DNA of 64,000 nucleotides, taken from Fistularia commersonii (taxonomy: Eukaryota; Chordata; Actinopteri; Syngnathiformes; Fistulariidae). A program made the position numbers and the translations under genes. Below are positions 39,431 to 49,479 of the stretch, piece after piece (positions within the stretch are counted from its first letter, which is position 1; the number at the start of each line of letters is the position of its first letter). The DNA lies in assembly GCA_037954325.1 (NCBI GenBank), contig JBBMNZ010000017.1, positions 11,054,001 to 11,118,000 of the forward strand, in the 5' to 3' direction. Below the pieces are notes generated by a model that did no database searches, had not been told where the DNA came from, and was given only the letters and a program-made list of their open reading frames with translations.

Positions 39431-42400
39431 ATTTTTATTTTTTTTTTTTTTTTTTTAAGGAACCATACCACTATGCTTGTTCATATGTTCATATAGATAA
39501 AAAAAATTAAGTATGTTATTCTTAAAAATTCACTTCATGTGTTATTATACTGCAACATAATCAATATTGTGCAGGATGTCAAAAGTACACTTCGGTCTTG
39601 CAAGTTAAGACAATACTGACAAACACGATCACACTCTCACAAGATATTTTTACATGAACACTGAGACACTGTAAATCAACAACTACAAAATTCTTAAAAG
39701 AAGACGGAATCTAGTGTTGTGTTGTTATTTCTGAGTTTAGGAAGAGCTTAACTAGGGACTGTGAGAGAAGCAAAATTCTAATAAAACTGCACAACAATAA
39801 AATTGTTGTGATAATATCACACAGTTTTGGTTGTCGGAAAGTGTCAAGCATGCTAGCCGGTAAAATATCAGTTGGAAGTGATTAGTCTCATGGTAAAAAG
39901 ATATACCTGTTGGCCTCTTCCTGCAACCTCAATCTCCTCTCCTCCATTTTCCGCTGGAGCTTTAGTTACAACATAAAGGAAACTTCCAAACAGCATTGAC
40001 TCCATATTCATCAATTCCAAGTTTGGTTACAGCCATCCTCTCTTACAAGTTTTTAATGATAAAAGTCAGCAGATCACTGTTGTCAACAAAGACAAAGCTG
40101 AAACTAACAATTATTACAATTAAATTTATGCTGTTGACATTTTCTCAATTTCTTTAATAATCAATAAAAAGATAAAGCCCATAAAAACACTAACATCTGA
40201 TGAGCTGGAAATGTTAACTAGCTATAATCTGTTGTTGTTTACAGCCAAATGTAGCAGCAATGACAGTAAAAGGATACAGCATCCTGCCTGGCTTTGGCAA
40301 TGATGAGATTCTCCATCATCTGCCGCTGCAGAGAGAGTGTCTACATTTTTTAAGGGAGAAGCATAAAACAGAAACATTTAAAAGCCTGTTACCAAACGTC
40401 AGCTTCAATATTTGCCTCTGAAAAACCAAATGCTAACAAGTTACAGTGGAACGCCAAGGGACAGCCACAGAGATCAATTAAGAATCTCAACACTAACTTT
40501 TTTTTTTTTAAATTCCGGACAGTTTCATTCGCAGACAAGGTAAACTCCGAGTAAGTCTCACTTCTTTGTGTTTCATTTTGTGTCGTAACATTTAGTCTAA
40601 AAACTCAGGACAGCAATTAAAAGTGGGGTTAGAATATAAGTAGCGTCGTGTTACCAACGTTCTTTAGCTAGCGCTATCCAACTTTACCTTTAAAAACGCC
40701 TTCAGTTTTCTCCAGGAGGCACCGAGCTCCACACGACGTCGAAACATTTTCTGTATCTGAATGATAGTTTATATATATATTTATATATATATTTTTTGCA
40801 TCTCCCAATACAACACAAATTATAATTTAGAATGTATTAACTTTCTTCTTGGGAGCTTGTCCACTAATGTCGCCGCATCTCGCTTACCATTTTATTTCTA
40901 GCCAGAAGAAGTGTTGCCTTTCTGTCCGGAGGAATGGCTAGGCCGAAAAAGGTGAGGGGATATGGTGCTTATATATCTGTCAGTAAGTGACTCATGTCCG
41001 TTGATTTCTGCTTAAATATCTGCCAGTGAATGACCCATGTCCGTTGATTTCTACTTTGCGCACACCCCCTTGACCTAAGACACCCATCCAGCCAGCAAAC
41101 AACTGAGTACAGTTAAGCTAGCGCTAATATCCAACCGGAAGAAAGGCGGCGCCTTCAATATTACTCTTATTTTAAAATCCGGAAGATGCAAATGTCACTT
41201 TTTTAGTCGTGTTTTTAAGTAATTAAATAAGAATTAAAACCTACTTTCAGTGATATTTGTTTGTCTATTTTTGAGATATGGAAAACGCAGATCACTAAGG
41301 ATGTAAGCTCCAATGCTCAGGATAAGTCAAATGACAGAGGGGTTCCCCTGTTGTGGTTCCCTCACGAGAACATTTGGATTTTATCAATGAGTAGGGTTTG
41401 TTTTGTTTTGTTTTTTTTTCATTTATTTTTTTTTACAATAACACGATGTTTCAGCGTACAAACATTGCCCCAAAGTGTGGAGGTCAGAGTCTTTTTTTCT
41501 GAGTTTGACTAATTCTGTGTGGCTGCAGATTAACTTTACTCCATAACCTGCACATTTCCGATAAGAATCTGGGAGGCAGCAAGGACTTAGTTCTAGCTGT
41601 AAGTCAGTAAAGACAACACAATTTAGGTCACTAGGTAATAAAACAAAGAACTTTAAGCATTAAATTTGTAGTAGCACCGCTACACAAGAATTTTCACAGC
41701 AGCCAAAACAGCACAATGAGAAATGTAGGAAGGAATGTAACAAATTAATTAAAAAATAAGGGTAATACATTCAACAATTTTTTCTTTACTTTAATTTGAC
41801 AGTTTATTGAAAGAAGGGAAAGTTATCCTTCTGTTGGAATAGTTTTCTTTCATTCAATTTATCTCCTCTTTAGATCTGCCTCGACAAATGTATTAAATGC
41901 AAAATAAGGTGGTTCACTCATATCCTTTTTGAATAATAACCGACTTCAAAGATCTAAATAATTAACACTGATTTAAACACAATGCTGTATCACGGTAAAT
42001 ATATTAGCCAGACATAGTTGTATTTTTTTATCATTTCGAATTTTTTCCAGTATTTTTAATTGACTATACAGGTTCAATTGTAATAATAATTATATCTTTT
42101 TAATTTCAATTGTCAGGGCTCTTTTCTTGTTTGTATGTGATAAAAAGCTGGTGTTTAGAGCATCAAAAAGTAAATTTATTCAAACTGGATCAGAATAAAG
42201 CTGCGCAACAGAGGGGTGTTAGTCTCCCCTGAGGGTTTTCACCCACAGCCGAATGGCGTTTCTCCTCCAGTCATTCAAACCTTGATTTGAAATGTGGCAA
42301 CTCTGTGACACAGAAGCTGCAAGTTGGTGACATCATCGCAAGTAAAAAGCAGAAAAACAGAGTGGCCGGTTGGGTCCTGAGTTTATACTGAAGTTGCATT

Positions 42401-45400
42401 CAAGTGTCTGCAGGATAACGTCATGTATAAATTAGATAGGATTCCACTTAGTTTGTCTTGACCACCACCTTGGGTCTCTCTGTGGCCAACATAGCTATCG
42501 CAGGCAGTTTCTTGATGCTCACACACTCACCAAGGAGGTCTTTTGGTAAGCCTGACCAGGAGTGAGTCTTGCCAAGCGAGCCTCATAATTGGCTTTTAAC
42601 TTCTGGTTGAGACGTGAGGCTTCTTCAATTGGTGTCAGCTCCCTGCAGACAAACACACATACACATACTAATGTCGACCATCTCCTTCAGTTACACATGG
42701 CTGATATTGGTTTGCTTTTTAAGTCGTGACATTAACCAACCAAAATCCGACATCTTCGAAAGCTCTAGATGTGAATATCCACACAACAAGACATTTAGAG
42801 TGTCTTCCGTTGGTTTCAATGTCACCGAGGTGTTCCTGTTTGTCCACCTTCTTTCTAGTGTTGAAACATAGCCTTCGGATGCTAAACTGGCATCTTTCTA
42901 ATGGGAAACTAATGCCTCAGATCAAACCGATGTCTTTCTGGACTTACACTGACATGGCCCGGCTGGTTGTTATAGATATTAAGATATTTGGAGAACGAAA
43001 ACAATTAAAAGCCTGTAAAAATATGAGACACTTATTGGGACATTTTGCATGATGAAAACTTTTATGTTTGAATGTTTCGTTATGTTAACCAGGTCTTAAA
43101 TCTCAGCTTTCAGTGTGTTGGATAACACTAGACGAGCAAAATGGAGGCAGGGAAAGAGGATATGAAGTTGGTGAAAGAAGAGCATACAGAAAATAGGTTC
43201 AGATGGAGGAAGATTGTTCAGACAGAAGAGAAGAAGGTGTTTAATGTCTTTTGTTGTTCTTTTATCATGTATTCCACTCTTTGTAAATGTCAGAAAGCTG
43301 CAACACAGTTTGCATGCGAAACTCAGAACATTCCCCAGACCTGCACTGTGCTTGGGGGAACTCCTGCTAATGGCTGAAATTTAGTGATCCGTTTCTTTCA
43401 CGGATAAAGTGTTAAAAAGCTGGTTTTCTGACCACTGCGCTGTTACCTATATACCTGAGTCGTGAGTATGAAGATATGGGTCTCGACAGACTGGTTGGTT
43501 GAAAAATTGTTCTCTGATGAGGCGGACCTAAAGGTGACTGGTGCCTGGATATTTTCAGTTATCTTGTCTTCTTTAGAAACTATCTGTCAATGAGTTAAGC
43601 AATATTTGGCCTCCTAGATAAAAAAAGCCCCTTACTTTTTGCTGCTGTCCTGTAATACCATTGTTTGCAGTCTCTGGAAGAGCTCAGGAGGTAGGAAAGG
43701 GGAGCGCTCCCCTCCGCCATCTGACAACACCCGGCGGTGACCAGTTTTTGTTGGGCCTGTTGCTTCACGCTCGGGGGGATTGGAGGGTGGATCTGTGGTG
43801 GAAAAAAGCCGATTGGCTGACTGAACATTATCTGCTTTTGATTTGTGACTTCAGGGGCAGGTTCCAGCAGCACAGTGATTGAGAGCGACAGGAGTGGGAA
43901 TATTCACCGGTGTGCACAGTGGTGGGATGGTGTTCCGGTTGCTCGGGTGGAAAAGAGGAGGATGAAAGATTAGGGGGGTCAGTGGTCTTTCCTATAAAAG
44001 ACTTGGCTCTCTCAAGACATTGCTCCGCCAATCTTAACATGCGCTCCACCTCTACGGCCACCATTTCTTTCTCCTCAGACGCTGGACAGCCAAGAACAGA
44101 GACAAAAGACACGGGGAGAGGGGAGATTCAAAATGTTATCACAGATCAGGTTTAAATCGGATTCACATTACGATGACAATCAACCACTGTATTCAAGTTG
44201 ATTAGTTCAAGCTGGTCAGAATAATTTATGGCTGAAGGTTTGGGGTGTTGTTTCTCTAGTTTGTCATCGGGCGGGTTGTGGTGTGGTATGGCCCCACCAA
44301 TCCACTCCGGATTGGATAGATGGAGGGATGATCCTCAATTTATACACACACATATACCTTAACTATGTACATGCATGTATGATAGGTCAAGATGATGTAT
44401 TGAGATGTATTCTTGTATTGTATTCTTAATAAAGTATTATTTCATGAAAAAAAATTCTGAAAAGATGCTGTTTTGGTTGCATTTTTTTTTTCCATCATAA
44501 TCCTACCACATATGGAAAGGCGTAGCGAACCTGGACTGTGTCTCAAAAGCAAATAGTTTTTTGCATTTTGCATGTTGTACAAAAGATAACATATAGATGG
44601 TTGATTTCATACTACAACTCAAATGCTCAGTGATTACAATTTATTGTTGATTCAAGTCTTGCAAATTCATTGTGAAACATTCTTTGATACTTGAAATGAA
44701 AAAATCCACACAATCTCAAATACTTTTAAGACTAACTGCTATGTTCCTGTTACTAGTTAACCTTGATTGAGCGTCATTCCAATGACGACCACAGGACAGC
44801 AGCAGATAGCTGGATTTTCTATTGCGGCCCAGTTGCTACTGAGGCTGTTTGAACGTTTAACTCAAATTAAGCATCTGAATAAAATAAATGACAACAGTCA
44901 ACCAGTGAGATGTATGAGCCACATTAAAACTCTTCTTACAGTTTCAAACTATATTTTATTGACAAGGCAAAGTATTCATAAGGATCCAGCAATCCCTCAA
45001 AAGTTTTTAATGACATTATATAATTACTCCGTAGAAGTTTGTACAAAATAGAATAAGAAAACAGTCAAAGTGAAAGAAATTAAGTTATACAGACTAGTTT
45101 TGGGACAATAATTTCATGTATACACAAATATTTTCATTTTGTGTTATGAAAATTGGTTGTTTTGATGGATTGCAAAAATTGTGAGAGGATATTATGACTA
45201 GATTGGCAATACGTTGCCTTAACAATCATCAAGAAGTCAACTGAAAATAAGCTAAAAATGTCAAAAAAGAAAAAGGGCAAATGTCAAAAAAAAATCTAAA
45301 ATGGAAAAAATTACCTAGAAGATAATAAAAAAATTACACTAAAATTATGGTAAAATTAAATGAGAAATAGAGTTACATTTCTAAATAATCAGCATAAATT

Positions 45401-46322
45401 AGAAGCTACATCAAAATTTCAAATTAGCTGAGAAATTGTGAGGAATTAACAAAAATTACCAAAAAACTGTTAGATTACGTTACAATTACGTTATGATTAA
45501 TGAAGTACATAATAATTGCTGTATGAGTTTACATATTGAAAAAGAATATTCATTTGTGCCTTTTTAGCCTAAAACTGCTTCAGGCTTGAAAAGGCGATAT
45601 AAAGTGAAATAAAAAACAGAAAAAGGATTAAAAAAGCTTTTACTTTGGTTGACGGTAATAGAGGAAATCATCAGATTTAATGCTATACAAAATAATGACA
45701 GGCTCGGAGAGGTACATTTTTGTAATTAGAGAATACCTATAAGTCATCAAAAAGTTATGATCATTCCTAAATTAATTTTGATGGGATAAACTAATAAAAT
45801 ACCTGAAAAAAACAACCTGTAAACCACCAACCAAATGGTGGTTTACAGGTCGTGATATAACTAAAATGGCTCAATATATATAATATATACTCTCCGTATA
45901 TAAACGTACACAAACATGTACAAATGTATATAAATGTGCACACCAAATATTACCTCACTTGTTCTCGGTTTACAAACTGAGTAAACACTTTAAGACATGA
46001 GTGAAGAAAACTGTCATGTGGTTAAACAGTGAGCTCTTACTCTGTGACCCCGCTTCCTCTAAAAGTGCATGTGATATGTAGTTGATGGTACGAAGGTATT
46101 CACAGTAGGCTTCCTGCAGAGACAATAGCACAGATTATTGTCACAGAGATAAACAAATTCCACACAGTGTCAGGAATCACATGAATGAATTTTCATCATG
46201 GTGGTAAATGTTTGCTGCCATGACCGCTGGTATTGTTTCCATGTAGGGTAAGGAGCTGAGCAATTCAGCAGTTTAAAATAAACACTATATCAGCGTTTGT
46301 TTGATAGAGAAAATTGTAAAAA

Positions 46323-46354
<32 letters not shown>

Positions 46355-46394
46355 GAATAAGAATAAGAACAACTTTATTAATCCCGAAGGAAAT

Positions 46395-46446
<52 letters not shown>

Positions 46447-47357
46447 GTCCAGCTCCGCATCTTATTCTAATGAAAAGTTTGAGTTTTCTAATTTGATCAT
46501 CATATTTAATCAACCAAACAATGAAGCTGTTTTTTGGGAAAAGATCTATTCTACAACTTGTATGATAATTTGGTCATTCCATTTTCAACATCAACGTTTT
46601 AACAAGAAAATCAGCTAAATCTAAAATATAGCAATTAAAATTCAAAGGATACAGCCAGAACTTGCGAAAATGTAGAAACTCCTACATCCCAAAAATAAGG
46701 AACTGAAATTTAGCACAATGAAATAGCAATTTTACATAGCAAGAAACTGAAATGCTAAAACAAACAATTATGGCAATTACAAGATTATGACCAATTATCA
46801 ATAAATGAGGGATTTATTACAATGTAATTTACATCATGTAGTGATAATTTATATCAAATGAAAGTTGTAATAACTGTGGAAATATTCTGCATACAAAGGA
46901 ATATGTCTTCATATGTGTGTTCAGGGACGCTCCATGTTTTCACTTTCTGTTTATTTTATTTTCTTTCCAGTCACTTGCCCAGTCTGAATTGGAGAGTCAA
47001 AAATGAGCACTTTTAATTTAAAATAAAATCGCTGTTTTTGTGTCTTTTAAATCATTTTTTTAATATTTTTGCATCCAGTACAATCGACGTTCACATCCAT
47101 CTGTAAACAACTTAAGCTAGCATCGACGTCAGGGCAGGTGTTTTGACTTTAAGACGTAAACAGTGAAGTGTCATGTTAGCTTGTCAACATCCGTGTTTAC
47201 ATCCCAAACAACGCCCTTTTAAACACACTTTGGATTTTTCCGGTGAAGGTGTGCGTCGTACTACCTTGTGTTTGTTCCCGCCGTCCAGCTGTATCGCGAC
47301 TTTGGCCATTTTCATGGCATTTTGAAGAGGTTTTACGCCACTCTCTGCTGTAGACAT
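24252..47357 (-). CDS. vps9d1: VPS9 domain-containing protein 1
   Basis: Sixteen coding exons, 5'-3': 47265-47357, 46041-46113, 43908-44081, 43636-43792, 42531-42642, 40278-40340, 39907-39959, 38454-38538, 38140-38225, 37105-37253, 36522-36875, 36269-36398, 32659-32864, 29532-29616, 26093-26197, 24252-24339. Phases agree throughout and give 670 residues (human 631). The first exons (VKPLQNAMKMAKVAIQLD, EAYCEYLRTINYISHALLEE, MLRLAEQCLERA) form the MIT-like N-terminus. A coiled-coil region follows (LQRQMMENLIIAKAR, LQRKMEERRLRLQEEA). SFEDLEQFL lies in the acidic linker. The C-terminal exons (LLSFECLNTASSKDLCL, LRLICACAEDYRC, GADDLLPILSFVVL, YLIGEEGYCLTSMQSAL) are the VPS9 fold, which activates Rab5-type GTPases on endosomes. 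The start and end both match human VPS9D1 by eye. It is head-to-head with znf276, as in human. Confidence 0.97.
29987..30069. repeat. Two-unit tandem duplication in a vps9d1 intron
   Basis: Two imperfect copies of a TTTTATATRTGGTRATAATA-type unit followed by CTTTTTCCTGTATSAAA, with a period of about 44 nt, separated by a G run. Recent local duplication; no coding content. Confidence 0.6.
35838..35945. repeat. Decayed interspersed repeat tail
   Basis: GATTGTGGGAGGAAGTCGGTGAACC..., ...GGGGGGAGAATAC... and CTCCACACAGAAAGGCCAC preserve the order of a common fish repeat tail (GTGGGAGGAAACCGGAG, GGGGAGAACATGCAAACTCC, ACACAGAAAGGCC). It relates to the element at 13795-14160. Confidence 0.5.
39376..39458. 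repeat. (TA)n microsatellite followed by a T-rich run
   Basis: About 52 nt of TA followed by TTTTATTTTTATT and a long T run, in the vps9d1 intron between the exons at 38454 and 39907. Confidence 0.95.
40688..40747 (-). CDS. vps9d1: Alternative first coding exon of vps9d1 (short isoform)
   Basis: An ATG at 40747 opens exactly 20 codons (MFRRRVELGASWRKLKAFLK) and ends in phase 0 at a GTAAAG donor. The next vps9d1 exon (40278-40340) begins in phase 0 with TLSLQRQMMEN, so splicing keeps the frame. The exon is preceded by a short CpG-containing segment and lies in the intron after the exon at 42531-42642. The predicted isoform lacks the MIT-like N-terminus and keeps the coiled coil and the VPS9 domain. 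Expression is inferred; frame fit and donor are seen directly. Confidence 0.5.
40748..40933. promoter_or_regulatory. Candidate bidirectional promoter inside vps9d1
   Basis: About 190 bp between two divergent ATG-plus-donor exons. It contains CpG-bearing stretches (GTCGCCGCATCTCGC, CTGTCCGGAGG) in an otherwise AT-rich intron. Further ETS-type CCGGAAG sites lie at about 41134 and 41180, with GGCGGCGCC near 41146. Confidence 0.4.
40934..40951 (+). other. Candidate first exon of a divergent plus-strand transcript
   Basis: GGAGGAATGG start context, six codons (MARPKK), then a GTGAGG donor at 40952. No downstream exon was identified on the plus strand, so it may be the start of a non-coding antisense RNA or chance. 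Confidence 0.2.
43150..43230 (+). mobile_element. RTE-type LINE 3' fragment
   Basis: The frame reads GKEDMKLVKEEHTENRFRWR, the terminal pattern (KEDMKLV...ED..DR.RWR) of RTE-clade LINE ORFs. Only the last about 27 codons are preserved. It is intronic in vps9d1, on the strand opposite the gene. Confidence 0.6.
45815..45850. repeat. Perfect inverted repeat (14-bp arms, 8-nt loop)
   Basis: Arms ACCTGTAAACCACC (45815-45828) and its exact reverse complement (45837-45850). It lies in AT-rich vps9d1 intronic sequence with no T-run to suggest a bacterial-type terminator. Confidence 0.85.
46331..46440. repeat. (TA)n microsatellites flanking dispersed repeat copy 2
   Basis: (AT) at 46331-46353 and (TA) at 46399-46440 flank the second CTTTATTAATCCCGAAGG copy (46365-46396), which matches 9098-9129. 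The dinucleotide tracts probably grew from the repeat's AT-rich ends. Confidence 0.85.
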
Positions 47358-48239
47358 TACTGTTAATCATACGGCGCAGCTTCTTCTTCGCTGCTTTTCT
47401 TTTTTGCCACTGCGGAATGTAAATATAATGAAAGTGTGCACAGCGCCGTCTGCTGTTCAGGATGCGTTATTACTACTATGTCAGGATTTGTCACGTAAAA
47501 TGCTATTATGAATATTCTACGATTATTTATTCTCAGATCGAATGTATTAAATGTGAAATTACTTCCCTGTAGCCTATGTTTTCATTTAAAAAATTTGGCA
47601 ATCATTTTCATATACTAAAAACAAACGCATAGAAGATGAAAATAATATTCATTTGACAGTTGTTCACTGAAGGTTTGTTGTCTGTATAACTGAATGCGAA
47701 AGTAAAGTGCTCAAACAAATATAATAATTCATATAAATATCAATAAAACTGCGTTTTTATCTAGTCTTGTTCTGAGAGAGTAAACAGAAAGAAGCAAATA
47801 ATCAAATAAAATTAGTAAGAAAACGTCCACAGACGTCTTCCCAATTCTGATGTATAAAAACAAATCTATATTTTTGAAACATCGCATGTGCTTTTTAATG
47901 CTTCCATTTTTGATGTACTATAAGGGGTCAGTCTTTGAAATAACATTCTGTTTCATATTTTCTGTAAAATATTATGACACAATTTAATACAAATGTTTAT
48001 GTTTTTTTACACCAACTTTGCTATCAGATCTGTTTTAGTACATTATTTAAATGCATAAAAGATGAAGCCACTATGACTAATCCACATGCAAGATTTGGAT
48101 TGATAGTTTGAATAGGCAAACAAAATAATATCCCGCGGCTCATGTTGACGAATGAAAGAAAGGTAACGCTATAATTTAAGTTACTCCGACATTCTGAAAA
48201 GTAACATTTAATTGGAATAAATGACTTCATTGTCTACTA

Positions 48240-48740
48240 TGGTGTTGAACAGGTTAGATGGGAATCATCATGGACCGTGATGTTTGCAGATGACGTAATA
48301 TGGGGTGAGAGCAGGTGGAGGAAAATCAAGAGAGATGGAGTTATGCCCTGGAAAAGGTGTAGAATGAAGGTTAGCCACAGAAATACAGAATACATGTGTG
48401 GATGAGATGGACCCGAGAGGAACCTTGAGGTTAGTGGAGATAGAGAAGGTGGATGATGACCTAGGTCCTAGGTCATCCTACCTAGGTCCTAGGTCATCCT
48501 CTGGATTATGGATCCTTGGTTCTCCTAGGATCTCCAAGGTCCTGGGTCCTAGGATCCATAATCCAGAGCAACAGGGAGTGTGCGGACACATACAGAGGAG
48601 GAATTGCGAATAAATCAGGTGGAGGATGTTGAGAATGGAGTTTCTAGACAGAAGGCTGAAAAGAAGACCAGAGATTTAGAGATGGAGTGAAAGAGGACCT
48701 GAAGTTGGTGTTGAGAAGAGGATCAGTTGTTGTTCCTTTC
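48240..48740 (+). mobile_element. RTE-type LINE reverse transcriptase relic
   Basis: From about 48258 the frame reads RWESSWTVMFADDVIWGESR, with the FADD catalytic box of a reverse transcriptase, then CRMKVSHRNTEYMCVDEMDP and GTLRLVEIEKVDD, the typical RTE order. The frame is then broken by a palindromic insertion (48460-48568). After it, a fragment resembling QSNREC and a shifted DQRFRDGVKEDLKLVLRRG segment continue the LINE 3' end. It is truncated at the 5' end, interrupted, and not functional. Confidence 0.75.
48460..48568. repeat. Palindromic CCTAGG cluster with 18-bp inverted repeat
   Basis: Six CCTAGG hexamers lie in about 95 bp. A 20-nt unit (CTAGGTCCTAGGTCATCCTM) is directly repeated. 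Perfect 18-bp arms CTCTGGATTATGGATCCT (48499-48516) and its reverse complement (48551-48568) enclose a 34-nt spacer. The right arm plus the following CAACAGGGAGTGTG continues the LINE reading frame, so the left arm is an inverted copy of host LINE sequence. Confidence 0.85.
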
Positions 48741-49479
48741 GTCAAACGACAGGATGCGCTGTGTCGGGTTTCTTACCTTTTTTTGTTTCGCTCTCCATGT
48801 ACTTCCGGGTTTTAATGTTTACAACTCAGTTTTCAGAGCCATGGACGTTTATTGAAAATCCTGGGACCATTTACTGGCTGGAGAAGATCGTCCTTTATGT
48901 GAGAACCGGCATGTCCCTGCGGCGCTCGGATTGACGTGCTCGAACGGTAGGGGGGTGTCTCCGGCCCGGACCGGACAGAACCTGCTCTGCTCGCAAGCTA
49001 ACTGATAGGCTACATGGTTTATGCTAGCTAAAATAAATTAATACGAGTGAAAGGATATTAGTGGTAGTTTAACTTCAACTAAAGTCGAATAATGGTTTCT
49101 TTGACCAAAAATCAATTTTATTTAGCAAAAAAACAAATTTTAATGAGTAATGATAGAGTTGTTGCCATAACGTCACAGTAAAGTTTATATCCTATTAGCA
49201 TGTGAAACTTAAAATATCTTTAAAGAATTGATTGTAAGTTAAAACCAAATTTTCTACCCATGCTAACTAAATGTTTAATTTTCAACTCTAAATATAATCC
49301 AATTCAATAAAAATAAAACAAAAATTGCAATTGTGGTTATAACATGTAAATAGACTGTATGTGGAGGTCACAGCGTGAATGGAAGTTTCTAGTAAGAGCC
49401 ACGTCGTAAATCTTCATAACAACAGGAGCAGATCTTCTTCGGTATCAGCTGCTCCAAAGTCCAAGTGGAGAAATCAACC

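Larger units (their letters stand above)
47358..49448. promoter_or_regulatory. Head-to-head interval between vps9d1 and znf276
   Basis: The two start codons are 2.1 kb apart. The znf276 side has a CpG-richer segment at about 48780-48990 with a possible 5' UTR exon ending at CGAACG|GTAGGG (near 48947); the coding exon begins at an acceptor (GGTATCAG, 49448). The vps9d1 side has the usual promoter-like GC content only close to 47230-47400. An inserted LINE fragment occupies about 48240-48740. In human these genes are also divergent neighbours. Confidence 0.5.

Noticed and set aside
39376..39458. AT-repeat as a replication origin or matrix-attachment site
   Set aside because: A plain TA microsatellite with a T run; nothing beyond base composition supports a function.
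42614..43052. Plus ORFs of 85 and 108 codons upstream of the LINE fragment
   Set aside because: They do not continue the LINE frame and show no reverse-transcriptase motif; the first overlaps a vps9d1 exon on the opposite strand.
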